Source: a virus. From it: a stretch of DNA of 36,050 bases. A model generated the notes under the pieces. That model searched no databases and was not told the DNA's origin. It saw only the letters and a program-made list of their open reading frames with translations. Shown in pieces: positions 14,353 through 23,203 of this stretch; positions within the stretch are counted from its first letter, which is position 1; the number at the start of each line of letters is the position of its first letter. The position numbers were made by a program, and so were the translations under genes. The DNA is taken from positions 1-36,050 of the IMG/VR virus record IMGVR_UViG_3300030419_002892; one strand, written 5' to 3'.

Positions 14353-14361
14353 ATATTTATT
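14353..14361 (+). promoter_or_regulatory. ATATTTATT, variant candidate late promoter
   Basis: This one-mismatch copy of the ATATTTATA element follows the terminator and lies 35 bases before the next start codon. Position right after a terminator is where a new promoter is needed for the downstream neck and tail genes. Confidence 0.4.
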
Positions 14362-14396
14362 ATTGAGTACTTATATTCAATTTAGGAGAATTTTTT

Positions 14397-14885
14397 ATGG
14401 CAAACTTAAAAGTGACAATTAGAGAAGAATTGACCTTAAATGGTTATGACCAAGGTGCTAAAAATACTTTAACAATTTCAGATGTTGATGAAGTATTTAA
14501 AAGAATAGTTACGTGTCCTGCTAATAATGAAACTACTGTCGCAAGATTTAGAAGTTCAGTTGGTAATGCAAGTGGTACTGCTACTTTTGATTCAGCATTA
14601 GATGTTCAAGATGTAAAATATATTAGATTAACTAATTTAGATAGTTCTAATAGTTTAAAGTTAAGTTTACAAGTAGAAGTCGGTGAAGATGATTCAGGTG
14701 CTGATACTTCTGCTACTGTTTTAGTAGAAGCTGGTAAAAGTTTTGTTATGGGTTCTCCTCACGATGGTATAAGTTTATCTGATGCTAACGCTAATTTAGT
14801 TACAGACCTTGTAGATTTAGATAGTTTAGTAGTTCAACCTGGTAGTAATTCAATAGATGTTGAAGTATATGTTGCTTCAGCATAA
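14397..14885 (+). CDS. Beta-rich structural protein, possible capsid decoration or neck protein
   Basis: This encodes 162 residues with TTAGGAG before the ATG. The sequence alternates hydrophobic and polar residues throughout, with segments such as VKYIRLTNLDSSNSLKLSLQ and SATVLVEAGKSFVMG that look like a beta-sandwich, and no catalytic motif. It is the first gene after the capsid terminator and the first of a new unit leading into neck genes. Small beta-sandwich proteins next to the capsid gene are often capsid decoration (cement) or head-fibre proteins in tailed phages. That is the favoured inference, but the family is not recognised and a neck-associated protein is equally possible. Confidence 0.82.
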   Translation: MANLKVTIREELTLNGYDQGAKNTLTISDVDEVFKRIVTCPANNETTVARFRSSVGNASGTATFDSALDVQDVKYIRLTNLDSSNSLKLSLQVEVGEDDSGADTSATVLVEAGKSFVMGSPHDGISLSDANANLVTDLVDLDSLVVQPGSNSIDVEVYVASA

Positions 14886-14908
14886 AAATATAGTTTAGGA
14901 GATAAATA

Positions 14909-16057
14909 ATGGCAGAAGTTATTTGGCAAGGAAGTAGTTCATTTACAACAGGCCAAACCCCGTGGGGGCTATATGATGAAGACAGTACGTTTTCGTCAGA
15001 TGTAGATAAATTTGCAGATTGGTGTGCAAGAAGACTTGGATATCCAATTATGTCTGTTGAACTACAATCTGGTTCATTTTATGCTTGCTATGAAGAATCC
15101 ATTAGTGAATATTCAGCACAAGTTAATCAGTTCAATATTAAAGATAATTTATTACATTTAACTGGACAAGCAACTGGTTCAAACGTTACACACAAAAGAA
15201 TTACACCAACTATGGGTAGAAGTATATTTTTATCTAAACAATATGGTACAGAAGCTGGTGTAGGTGGTGATGTACCTTACAGTAAAGGTTCGATATCAAT
15301 AACAAGTGGTTCACAAGAGTATGATATAAATGAATTATTTACAGATGTTAGTGCAAGTGAAGCTATTGAAATTAAAAGAGTTTATTATGAAGGTACACCC
15401 GCAATGCAGAGATTCTTTGACCCATATGCAACAACTGGATATGGAACTTTAAATATGGTTGAGGGATTTGGATTTGGTAATTATTCACCTGCAGTATCTT
15501 TTACTTTAATGCCTTTATTTGAAGATTTATTAAGAGTCCAAGCTATAGAATTAAATGATTCTATACGAAAATCAGCATATTCTTTTACTTTACAGAATAA
15601 TAAAATTAGATTATTCCCTGACCCAGAATCAACTAGTACATTGTATTTTGATTATGTTAAAGCATCTGATAGAGATAATCCATTAATTACAGAATATAGT
15701 GGTTCTGCGAACGTAGTATCTGATTATTCAAATGTTCCGTATGATAATATGGAATATCAGTTTATAAATGATGTTGGAAAACAATGGATTAGAAAATATG
15801 GATTAGCATTATCAAAAGAATTACTTGGAATTGTTAGAAGTAAATATGGTACTATTCCAATTCCAAATGCAGAAGCAACTCTTGATGGTGATACGTTACG
15901 AGCTGAAGCGGCCGCAGAAAAAGAGTTATTAGTAACTCAACTTAGAGAAATGTTAGAACAAACAAGTAGAAAAGCCTTACTTGAAGCTGATAAGGATGAA
16001 GCAGAATTTTTACAAGAAAAATTACAAAAAGTTCCCTACCCAATATACATAGGATAA
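14909..16057 (+). CDS. gp13: Neck protein gp13-like (head completion)
   Basis: This encodes 382 residues with TTAGGAG before the ATG. The N-terminal part RRLGYPIMSVELQSGSFYAC (41-60), then YEESISEYS, corresponds to T4 gp13 LRRLGAPIINVEL followed by a helix with ELYGEY. The C-terminal WIRKYGLALSKELLGIVRSK and ATLDGDTLRAEAAAEKELL match gp13 WVKDYATALAKELNG and VTIDGQRLIEEARLEKEAL as I recall that sequence. T4 gp13 is about 309 aa, so this version carries inserts in the middle and a longer C-terminus. gp13 binds under the portal after packaging and receives gp14 to seal the head and attach the tail. Order 13-14-15 in the next genes supports the call. Confidence 0.85.
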   Translation: MAEVIWQGSSSFTTGQTPWGLYDEDSTFSSDVDKFADWCARRLGYPIMSVELQSGSFYACYEESISEYSAQVNQFNIKDNLLHLTGQATGSNVTHKRITPTMGRSIFLSKQYGTEAGVGGDVPYSKGSISITSGSQEYDINELFTDVSASEAIEIKRVYYEGTPAMQRFFDPYATTGYGTLNMVEGFGFGNYSPAVSFTLMPLFEDLLRVQAIELNDSIRKSAYSFTLQNNKIRLFPDPESTSTLYFDYVKASDRDNPLITEYSGSANVVSDYSNVPYDNMEYQFINDVGKQWIRKYGLALSKELLGIVRSKYGTIPIPNAEATLDGDTLRAEAAAEKELLVTQLREMLEQTSRKALLEADKDEAEFLQEKLQKVPYPIYIG

Positions 16058-16061
16058 TAAA

Positions 16062-16547
16062 ATGGCAGGACGTTACTATCCTCAAAAAGACATAGATACT
16101 TTTGATAAATTTAATAAAGAACTAGTAGGTGATTTAAATACTGGACAAGATGGAGTTATAAATCAATTAGTAGTAATTTATAAAATATCAGCATATGATA
16201 CAGAAGTAAATATGTACGGTGAAACCGCCGATGGTAAAGTGTATAAACCTGGAGTTCAAATAACTGCACTTATATCAGCAGAAGACCAAACTACAACAAC
16301 AGATGAATTTGGCCCTGATTTGGCACAAACTGCAACATTTTCATTTATAAGACAATCATTAGTTGATATAAGTTATGTCGTTGAAATCGGTGATATAATT
16401 GATTGGAATAATGGATACTGGGAAGTATCATCAGTAAATGAAAATCAATTAGTTGGTGGACAAACTGATTACAATCATTCAGTTATATGTGATACATTTT
16501 TAGTAAGAATATCTAATTTGAATATTGAAAGAGTTAGGAGTATTTAA
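16062..16547 (+). CDS. gp14: Neck protein, probable gp14-like
   Basis: This encodes 161 residues and starts four bases after the gp13 stop, with AGGA upstream. The C-terminal half contains VDISYVVEIGDIIDWNNGYW followed by EVSSVNENQLVGG, which parallels the T4 gp14 stretch with EGDLIYFP, LFEINWV and YQLG. The N-terminus (YYPQKDIDTFDKFNKELVG) is unlike T4. The protein is much shorter than T4 gp14 (256 aa). The role would be head closure under gp13, forming the tail-attachment surface. The assignment rests largely on synteny between clear gp13- and gp15-like genes plus this weak motif match. It overlaps the next gene by one base (TAATG). Confidence 0.6.
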   Translation: MAGRYYPQKDIDTFDKFNKELVGDLNTGQDGVINQLVVIYKISAYDTEVNMYGETADGKVYKPGVQITALISAEDQTTTTDEFGPDLAQTATFSFIRQSLVDISYVVEIGDIIDWNNGYWEVSSVNENQLVGGQTDYNHSVICDTFLVRISNLNIERVRSI

Positions 16548-18241
16548 TGGCTATAACTGAAAGACAAAAACCTTTACCAAGAAAACAACGAGTTCTTAAT
16601 AGAGGATATTTGTATTCAAGAACAGATGATGATATACAAAATCCATCCGTAACTTTAATGGATATGGATAGTGCCATACTTTTTTATTTTGAAAATGTAA
16701 TCAAACCATCTGTAGAAGATAATGGTGAAAATGTAAAAGTTCCTATTATGTATGCATCACCTGAACGTTGGAAAGCAATTCAACGTGATGGTTTTATGAA
16801 AGATAAAAAAAGACAAACAATTACACCAGTTATAGCTTATCGTAGAACATCTATTGAAAAAGATGAAATGTTACCTCAAGATAAATTAGATGCTAATAAT
16901 CCTAATCTTTTTTACACATTTGAAAAAAAATTTTCAAATATAAATCGATATGATAATTTTACAGTTCAACAAGGATTATTGCCACAGAAAGAATATTATA
17001 ATGTATCTTTTCCAGATTATGTAACGTTAACATATGATTTTATTATTTGGACAACTTATATTGAACAAATGAATAAGATTGTTGAACGTGTTGTATATTC
17101 AGATGGTGCGTATTGGGGTGACCCAAATAAATTAAGATTTAGAAGTCATATTGATAGTTTTACTGATGCTACAGAGGTATCCGATGCCGAGAGATTAGTT
17201 AGAACTAATTTTACAGTAACTATGAGAGGTTATTTATTACCTGAAGGAAACTTTGACCACCGTTCAACTACACAAAAATTTATAACACCAAAAAAAGTAA
17301 TATTTGGTAGTGAAACAGATAGTACTGTTCAAAATAATGTTGGTAGAGCTGGACAGTTTATAGAAGATTTAACAAGTGAAACTACCTCTATCGGAGCGGC
17401 AGAGACATCAGATACACTAGGTCTTAGTCTTACAAATCCACTAATATTTACGGCTGGAACTGGAGTTACATTGTCTAATGATGGTGCGGAATATGATGGT
17501 GGTTCACGTTTAGAACAACAAATTTCAATAGGTCAAGTTGTAGAAACAACATCAGATGTAATATTTAATCAAGTTTCAGCTAGTTCAATATCTATTGGTG
17601 ATTTTTCTATGACTGGAACTACTATGACTGGAGATTTAAATGTAACAGGTTCAGTTACAACCACTGGTGCACTAACAGTCAATGGAGCTGCAACAATTAC
17701 AGGTATATTAACAGCTCAAGAATTTCATACAGAAGTAGTATCAGCGTCGATAATATATTCAAGTGGTTCAACACAATTTGGTAATGATACAAGTGATACT
17801 CACCAATTTACAGGTAGTTTATTAATTACAAGTTCTTTAGCTCTGAATAATTATACCGTGAATGAAATATCAAATGATACTACACTTGCAGACAGTAACG
17901 CTGAAGCATTAGTTACTGAAAACGCAGCAAAAACTTATATTGATAATCAAACTGATGACCAACAAACATATTTAAGAAAACAATATGTAAAATTATCTAG
18001 TTCTATTACTGGAACAGGAACAGCTAGTTTTTCAGCTGTAACAGCGTCAGCTCCAACTGGTATGACCTCAACAACAGAAAATGATTTTATATTCTTTATT
18101 AATGGTCAATATATGGAACATGATGCAATTCAAATACAACAAGAGTCTTCTACATTTAGGTTGATAGTGGACAATGATAGTATAGGATATGATTTAGAAT
18201 CTGATGATGAGATATTGGCCATAGGTAAATTTAATTCTTAG
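16547..18241 (+). CDS. gp15: gp15-like tail terminator fused to a fibre-like C-terminal domain
   Basis: This encodes 564 residues. Residues 1-250 match T4 gp15 (tail sheath stabiliser, 272 aa) in order: VKVPIMYASPERW (63-75, T4 IRVPITYASKEHF), QTITPVIAYRR (90-100), VTLTYDFIIWTTYIEQMNKI (159-178, T4 IYELSIFTRYEDDMFQIVE) and RTNFTVTMRGYLLPEG (219-234, T4 EWSLTFEVNGWMYP). After a linker, residues 340-564 are a fibre-type region with TGDLNVTGSVTTTG repeats and a C-terminal domain (EISNDTTLADSNAEALVTEN to EILAIGKFNS) shared with the next gene. gp15 caps the tail and joins it to the neck, so the extension would place a fibre or collar whisker at the head-tail junction. The start overlaps the gp14-like stop, with TTAGGAG upstream. 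Confidence 0.82.
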   Translation: MAITERQKPLPRKQRVLNRGYLYSRTDDDIQNPSVTLMDMDSAILFYFENVIKPSVEDNGENVKVPIMYASPERWKAIQRDGFMKDKKRQTITPVIAYRRTSIEKDEMLPQDKLDANNPNLFYTFEKKFSNINRYDNFTVQQGLLPQKEYYNVSFPDYVTLTYDFIIWTTYIEQMNKIVERVVYSDGAYWGDPNKLRFRSHIDSFTDATEVSDAERLVRTNFTVTMRGYLLPEGNFDHRSTTQKFITPKKVIFGSETDSTVQNNVGRAGQFIEDLTSETTSIGAAETSDTLGLSLTNPLIFTAGTGVTLSNDGAEYDGGSRLEQQISIGQVVETTSDVIFNQVSASSISIGDFSMTGTTMTGDLNVTGSVTTTGALTVNGAATITGILTAQEFHTEVVSASIIYSSGSTQFGNDTSDTHQFTGSLLITSSLALNNYTVNEISNDTTLADSNAEALVTENAAKTYIDNQTDDQQTYLRKQYVKLSSSITGTGTASFSAVTASAPTGMTSTTENDFIFFINGQYMEHDAIQIQQESSTFRLIVDNDSIGYDLESDDEILAIGKFNS

Positions 18242-18250
18242 AGTAATAAT

Positions 18251-19084
18251 ATGGCAACTTATATTTTAAGAGAAGCACTAGTTTTTAAAAATGGAACTGG
18301 ATTTACTACAAATTTAGCTGATGTTGAGTTATTAGGTAATCAATCAAGAACAGTAACATTTTCAATACCTCAAGATGTATCAACAACTTCTAATGTAGAA
18401 TTTGATGATATAACATTAAGTAGTAAAGTAATTTTAGATAATGATAGTTTAATAATTCAAGAAAATAGAATAACAGGTTCTTTTACTCAAACTGGAAATT
18501 TAATAACTTCACAATCTTTTATACATAATGGTCATGCTACAATTGGTGGTATAATAACAGCTGAAAAAATAGTATCGGAGTTAACACAATCAGCTACATT
18601 TTTTGATAGTGGTAGTACATTATTTGGTGATAGTATTGATGATACTCATATATTAAGTGGTAGTAGTTCAATATCTGGTTCAATAAATATTAATTACTTT
18701 TCTTTAGAAGAGATATCAAATGACACAACTTTAGCAGATGGAAGTTCTACATCATTAGTTACAGAAAATGCAGTAAAAACTTATTTAGATGACCAAAGTG
18801 ATGATTTTCAAACATATGCAAGAAAAAGTTTTACACATACTGGTAGTTTTGTAAGTGTTAGTACAGCTAGTTTCACCGCAACATCAGCGTCAGCACCAAG
18901 TGGATTTACATCTACAAGTGAAGATGATTTTATGTTTTTTGTTAATGGTGTTATTGCAGAACATAACGCGTTAACAATTGAACAAAGTGGTTCTACTTTT
19001 TTGATGAAAGTAAATAATGATAGTATTGGATATGATTTACAAAATAGTGATGAGATAGTAGCATTTGGAAAATTTAATTCGTAA
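18251..19084 (+). CDS. Fibre-like protein sharing its C-terminal domain with the gp15 fusion
   Basis: This encodes 277 residues and starts nine bases after the upstream stop, without a strong ribosome binding site. Residues 1-40 (MATYILREALVFKNGTGFTT) are unique, followed by short beta repeats (FTQTGNLITSQSFIHNGHAT). The C-terminal 130 residues are a clear paralogue of the end of the gene before: EISNDTTLADGSSTSLVTEN, a conserved Asp/Gln-rich linker, ATSASAPSGFTSTSEDDFMF and a final EIVAFGKFNS. It is probably a fibre or whisker that trimerises through that shared C-terminal domain, possibly a partner of the gp15-linked extension. No chaperone domain is present. The role is inferred from composition and paralogy. 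Confidence 0.8.
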   Translation: MATYILREALVFKNGTGFTTNLADVELLGNQSRTVTFSIPQDVSTTSNVEFDDITLSSKVILDNDSLIIQENRITGSFTQTGNLITSQSFIHNGHATIGGIITAEKIVSELTQSATFFDSGSTLFGDSIDDTHILSGSSSISGSININYFSLEEISNDTTLADGSSTSLVTENAVKTYLDDQSDDFQTYARKSFTHTGSFVSVSTASFTATSASAPSGFTSTSEDDFMFFVNGVIAEHNALTIEQSGSTFLMKVNNDSIGYDLQNSDEIVAFGKFNS

Positions 19085-19111
19085 ATTCCACTTTTCTTTT
19101 ACCATTGTGTG

Positions 19112-19120
19112 ATATTTATA
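19112..19120 (+). promoter_or_regulatory. ATATTTATA element, candidate late promoter
   Basis: A perfect ATATTTATA copy lies in the gap after the 18251 gene, preceded by TTGTGT. It ends three bases before the ATG at 19124, leaving almost no leader for that gene, so it may mainly serve the long fibre gene downstream. Confidence 0.35.
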
Positions 19121-19123
19121 TGT

Positions 19124-19417
19124 ATGAGAAAAAGAAGTTGGCCCAATAGAAAGAATCGTCCTTGTCCTGATTGTGGGAAAATGTTAACCTACACCAGAAA
19201 AGATACATTTGATAGGGCGGTAGGTAATAATTCAGTATGTAAGTCTTGTGCACAAATGGACAGAAAACTTACATTGGAAACTATTGAAAAGATGAAACAA
19301 CCTAAAACGGTTGAACATAAAAAGAAGATTTCGAAATCTATCACTAATTGGTGGGAAGATAGGAAACAAAGAGAAGTAGAGTATGGCTTTATTAGACAGC
19401 AAACAACTAAATCCTAA
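19124..19417 (+). CDS. Small zinc-finger/NUMOD3-like protein, possible homing-endonuclease remnant
   Basis: This encodes 97 residues from the ATG at 19124; the in-frame GTG at 19109 lies over the promoter-like element and is not favoured. The N-terminal half carries a zinc-finger pattern CPDCGK followed by SVCKSCAQ (Cys at 14, 17, 39 and 42). The second half, KTVEHKKKISKSITNWWEDR, resembles NUMOD3, a DNA-binding helix common in phage GIY-YIG and HNH homing endonucleases. No nuclease catalytic motif is visible. Its composition is unlike the Ser/Gly-rich genes on both sides, and its 3' end overlaps the next fibre start by 35 bases. It is probably a mobile DNA-binding cassette or degenerated homing gene, though a regulator is also possible. 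Confidence 0.72.
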   Translation: MRKRSWPNRKNRPCPDCGKMLTYTRKDTFDRAVGNNSVCKSCAQMDRKLTLETIEKMKQPKTVEHKKKISKSITNWWEDRKQREVEYGFIRQQTTKS

Positions 19418-22400
19418 ATTATCTGGTTCGTTTATATTGTCTGGTTCAACCCAGACATTTATAGGTCGTTCTGATTTCCAAGGAAGTATTACTGCTAGTG
19501 GTGACATTAGTGCAAGTGGTGTTATTATAGCCGATACATTTCAATCTACTGGTGGTGATGTAGATGGAATATCTTTTACCGATGACTTAAATCTATCAGG
19601 TAATTTAACGGCTAGTGGTGACATTAGTGGTAGTGGAAATATATTTGGTACAGGTAACCTTGATATTGATGGAACTTCAAATCTTCAAGGTAATGTCACA
19701 CTTCAAAATGATTTATCAGTAAGTGGTAACATTACCGCAAGTGGAGATATAAGTTCAAGTGCTAACATAACAGGTAATATTCTAAATGTAGGAACAAGAG
19801 TTAAAGCCATAGGTTCTACTTTAGAGTTTGCAGGTGATACATTAGATTTTGTAGATGGTAGTTCCGCCGGCCGTTTGTTCAAAGGAACAGCAGGTGGTAG
19901 TTTTGAAGCATACCACAATGGTCAGAAAAAATTAGAAACAACAGCAGGTGGTATTAATGTAGGTTCGCCTAGTATAACAGGTCATATAACTGCTAGTGGA
20001 AACGTAAGTAGTTCACATACATCAACTGGTTCTTTTGGTAAAATTGAAACAGTTGGTGACATAAGTGTAGCTGGTAGTCTTCGACACGCTGGAGACAATA
20101 ATACTAGAATTTTATTTACTGATGACGATATAAATATCAACGTTGGTGGTGTCAATATGATTGACTTTACTGAGGATGACAGTCAAGATGAAGTAACTAT
20201 TAATGAAAGTGGAGCGGACTTAGACTTTAGAGTTGAATCACAAAATGATACTAAAGCAATCTATCTTGACGCTAGTCAAAACTCCATTCAATTAGGAACT
20301 GCCGCAACAACCCACGTAACTGCTAGTGGTGCTATAAGTGCAAGTGGTAACTTATCTGCTACTGGTAACCTAGATATTGATGGAACTTCCAATTTTGCTG
20401 GTAACGTCACAATGCAGAATGACCTCACAGTTACAGGTAGAATTGATGCAGAAGAAATTCATACAACTTTCATAAGTTCTTCAATAACTCAAGCTACTGG
20501 TTCTAACATTTTTGGTGATGAAATAACAGATACACATCAATTTACTGGTTCTATATATCAAAGTGGTTCTCTTAATTTAAATAATGGTGGTTTGACTGTA
20601 AGTGATGGTGATTTTAATGTAACAGGCGATTTAACTGTTTCAGGTTCAACTCATACATTAATTGGTAACCAAATAGTTATAGGTTCAGATTCTGGTTCTG
20701 CTCCAAGTCATCCTTCAGCGTCATTAACTGTATTGATGGGTTCAAAAAGTGGTATGATGTTACCATCAGCTTCATTTGACCCAGCTGGATTGGGAGCAAC
20801 TGAAGAAGGAATGATGTATTTTAATACAACTGATGGGTTGTTGAAACTTTTTGATGGTTCTAATTGGATACCAGCGGGTGATATTAACACTAAAAATACC
20901 CATCTTACAATGTCTGCTGATATTGATGATGATGGTTCTAATAGTACAATACTTTTTAGAATAGATGGTCAGAATGATTCTGATGTTAAATTTAGATTAA
21001 AGTCTGATAATGTACACGAAGTTACAGGAAGTACTAATTTTTCTGGTTCAATTACTGCAACAAGTGCTCCAACAAGTTCTACTACAATAATTGCTAATAA
21101 TATGCAAAATGGATATCCTACGTCAAACTTATGGGGTAGTAATTTAGAAGGTAGTTATTTTAATAATTTTGATAATACATCCCACGTTTCAGAAATTTTA
21201 AGATTTATGTCAGGTGTTTTAAGTCATTCTTTAGATGTATCGGATGCCGCACCAAATACAAAAACATTTGCATCTGTAGATACGAATACTAACAGTTTAG
21301 GTACTTCAGATACAGTAGATGGATATTTACCACAAAGTTATGATAGTACAAACGCTACTATGTTATATCTATATACAAAAGATTGGGTAGAAACTGGTGG
21401 ACAAATTTTTAGTGGTATTACTTCGTATCACGATAATGGTTCAACTTTTTATTTAGATTTTGATTCAAATAGTGGTGGTGCAACAAACATTAGTTCATCT
21501 GCAGATTCGGAATTATTTGGTTTAGGTGGTCTTACAAGTGGAGCCGCTACAGAATTTAAAGTTAGATTACTTGCTACACAATCTTTTAGTGATACAGGAA
21601 GTGTACCAAATCCATCATCATCTTATACATTTACAACACAATCTTTACTTGACTTATCTTTAAGTTCTTTTGGGTCGTCAAATGGATTAACTTTAGCAAA
21701 AATTAATACATCACAACCAGCTGTTATACCAGCGGGTTATCAAGATGGTAAATTTGCAGATTTGGGTGGAACTTTAATGACAGGTTCTTTAACAAGAAGA
21801 TTTTCTGGTTCTAATCCAAGTTTAAATAACGACTTTACCTCAGTTTCAGCGAGTGGATATTATAATTTTCACGGGTTAACAGTTGGTATAGCTACAGGTT
21901 CTGGTAATTATCAAGTTGTTAATGGGACAACTACAACACATTTTTGGGCACCAATTGATAAAATTTCTTCGAATATTGGTACTAACTCATTATCAATATT
22001 ACATCCTACACAAAGTTATGTAAGTGCTACAAGTAGGAGTTTAAGTGGAGTACCTTATTTAACTGCAGGTGCTACTTATCATTTAAGTGCTTCAATTCAT
22101 GGATTATTCAGTCCAATGTATGTAGCTAGTACTACTCTTGTGGATGATAGTATTGGTGGTGAATCTCTATCTAACGTATCAATAGCTGGTTCAGGTATAG
22201 ATGATGTTTCTACAAGTGGTGGAACAATACAAACAGCGGCTGCAATATTTGCGTCAGAAAGTGGTTCAGTTAGAGCTACAAGTGTAGTTCCAACAAGAAG
22301 TGATGTTGTAGTATTTAATGCTACATATACTCTATCTGGAACAGGAACAAACATTCGTCAAGCTGGTGGTGATTTTGGAGCGTCTGTATCAGATGAAACA

Positions 22401-23195
22401 TATACTGTTGTTGTAAGAGGTAGGAATAGAAGTAATTCTCGTTCTAACCTAGCAACATATACTTATTTTTTCCATTCAGGTAGTACATTTGGTCAACCAG
22501 CTTCAAGTGGAAGTATGGCATATTATGGTCGAGCAGATGGTTATGATGGTGGTAGTTTGACAGGAACAAGTGAAACTTTTAGTGGTGAAAGTTTTAGAAT
22601 ATCGTTAAATAATGATGTATTGGGATTTAATGGTGATTCATTTGATAGTGGTTCTAAACTTGGTGAAAATGATTTACAAGTAAAACCAGGATATTTGGTA
22701 AATCCAGGTGATAGTTACAGATATTGGTATCCAGAAAGTTATGGTAGTGGTTCTTACAAATATTATATTAGAAGATTTCAAACAAGTGGAACAAAAACAA
22801 GTATGACGGTTAATCTTAATAATAATACTTTAGTTAATTGGAAAGCAACAACAAATGATAAGATTGCATGTGCATTACTTTTTAAGAGTTCTGCAAGTGG
22901 TAGTGGAGCTAATAGTGAGTTGTCAAGAGCAAGAATTTTTGACCCAACTGAGACAACAGCTAATGCAATTTCAAGTAGTGTAGCAAATCAAACTGATTAT
23001 CATTTAAATCCGTTTGTTGATGCAATAGATTTGTATGGAAATACTGGTGGTAGTGTTGCAAGTAATACTTATACAGTTCCAATGAGAAATAGTGATGGAA
23101 TGTATTTAGATAGTAGTGATAACGAACTATATGTGATAGTTAGATATAGAGGTAACCCAACACCTATAGATGATATTACATTAACATTTAGTTAA
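19383..23195 (+). CDS. Large fibre/adhesin protein with SASGN modules
   Basis: This encodes 1270 residues. The ATG at 19383 lies inside the previous gene and has only a weak ribosome binding site. Residues 1-390 consist of beta-repeat modules (TASGDISASG, NLDIDGTSNLQGNVTLQNDL, TGRIDAEEIHTTFISSSITQ then NIFGD and HQFTGSI) shared with three other fibres. Around residues 425-500 is a segment ending GMMYFNTTDGLLKLFDGSNW, which occurs in many phage fibre and adhesin proteins. The remaining 770 residues are unique, Ser/Thr/Gly/Asn-rich, beta-type sequence, a likely host-receptor region. No S74 chaperone domain is present, so folding may need a neighbour. It is a virion surface protein by inference. 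Confidence 0.85.
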   Translation: MALLDSKQLNPKLSGSFILSGSTQTFIGRSDFQGSITASGDISASGVIIADTFQSTGGDVDGISFTDDLNLSGNLTASGDISGSGNIFGTGNLDIDGTSNLQGNVTLQNDLSVSGNITASGDISSSANITGNILNVGTRVKAIGSTLEFAGDTLDFVDGSSAGRLFKGTAGGSFEAYHNGQKKLETTAGGINVGSPSITGHITASGNVSSSHTSTGSFGKIETVGDISVAGSLRHAGDNNTRILFTDDDININVGGVNMIDFTEDDSQDEVTINESGADLDFRVESQNDTKAIYLDASQNSIQLGTAATTHVTASGAISASGNLSATGNLDIDGTSNFAGNVTMQNDLTVTGRIDAEEIHTTFISSSITQATGSNIFGDEITDTHQFTGSIYQSGSLNLNNGGLTVSDGDFNVTGDLTVSGSTHTLIGNQIVIGSDSGSAPSHPSASLTVLMGSKSGMMLPSASFDPAGLGATEEGMMYFNTTDGLLKLFDGSNWIPAGDINTKNTHLTMSADIDDDGSNSTILFRIDGQNDSDVKFRLKSDNVHEVTGSTNFSGSITATSAPTSSTTIIANNMQNGYPTSNLWGSNLEGSYFNNFDNTSHVSEILRFMSGVLSHSLDVSDAAPNTKTFASVDTNTNSLGTSDTVDGYLPQSYDSTNATMLYLYTKDWVETGGQIFSGITSYHDNGSTFYLDFDSNSGGATNISSSADSELFGLGGLTSGAATEFKVRLLATQSFSDTGSVPNPSSSYTFTTQSLLDLSLSSFGSSNGLTLAKINTSQPAVIPAGYQDGKFADLGGTLMTGSLTRRFSGSNPSLNNDFTSVSASGYYNFHGLTVGIATGSGNYQVVNGTTTTHFWAPIDKISSNIGTNSLSILHPTQSYVSATSRSLSGVPYLTAGATYHLSASIHGLFSPMYVASTTLVDDSIGGESLSNVSIAGSGIDDVSTSGGTIQTAAAIFASESGSVRATSVVPTRSDVVVFNATYTLSGTGTNIRQAGGDFGASVSDETYTVVVRGRNRSNSRSNLATYTYFFHSGSTFGQPASSGSMAYYGRADGYDGGSLTGTSETFSGESFRISLNNDVLGFNGDSFDSGSKLGENDLQVKPGYLVNPGDSYRYWYPESYGSGSYKYYIRRFQTSGTKTSMTVNLNNNTLVNWKATTNDKIACALLFKSSASGSGANSELSRARIFDPTETTANAISSSVANQTDYHLNPFVDAIDLYGNTGGSVASNTYTVPMRNSDGMYLDSSDNELYVIVRYRGNPTPIDDITLTFS
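20451..20519 (+). repeat. 69-base segment identical to 24332-24400
   Basis: This stretch, encoding EEIHTTFISSSITQATGSNI plus FGD, is base-for-base identical to 24332-24400 in the next fibre gene. Two further, more diverged copies of the same module lie near 27777-27846 and 32583-32652. Confidence 0.85.
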
Positions 23196-23203
23196 GGAAT
23201 GAA

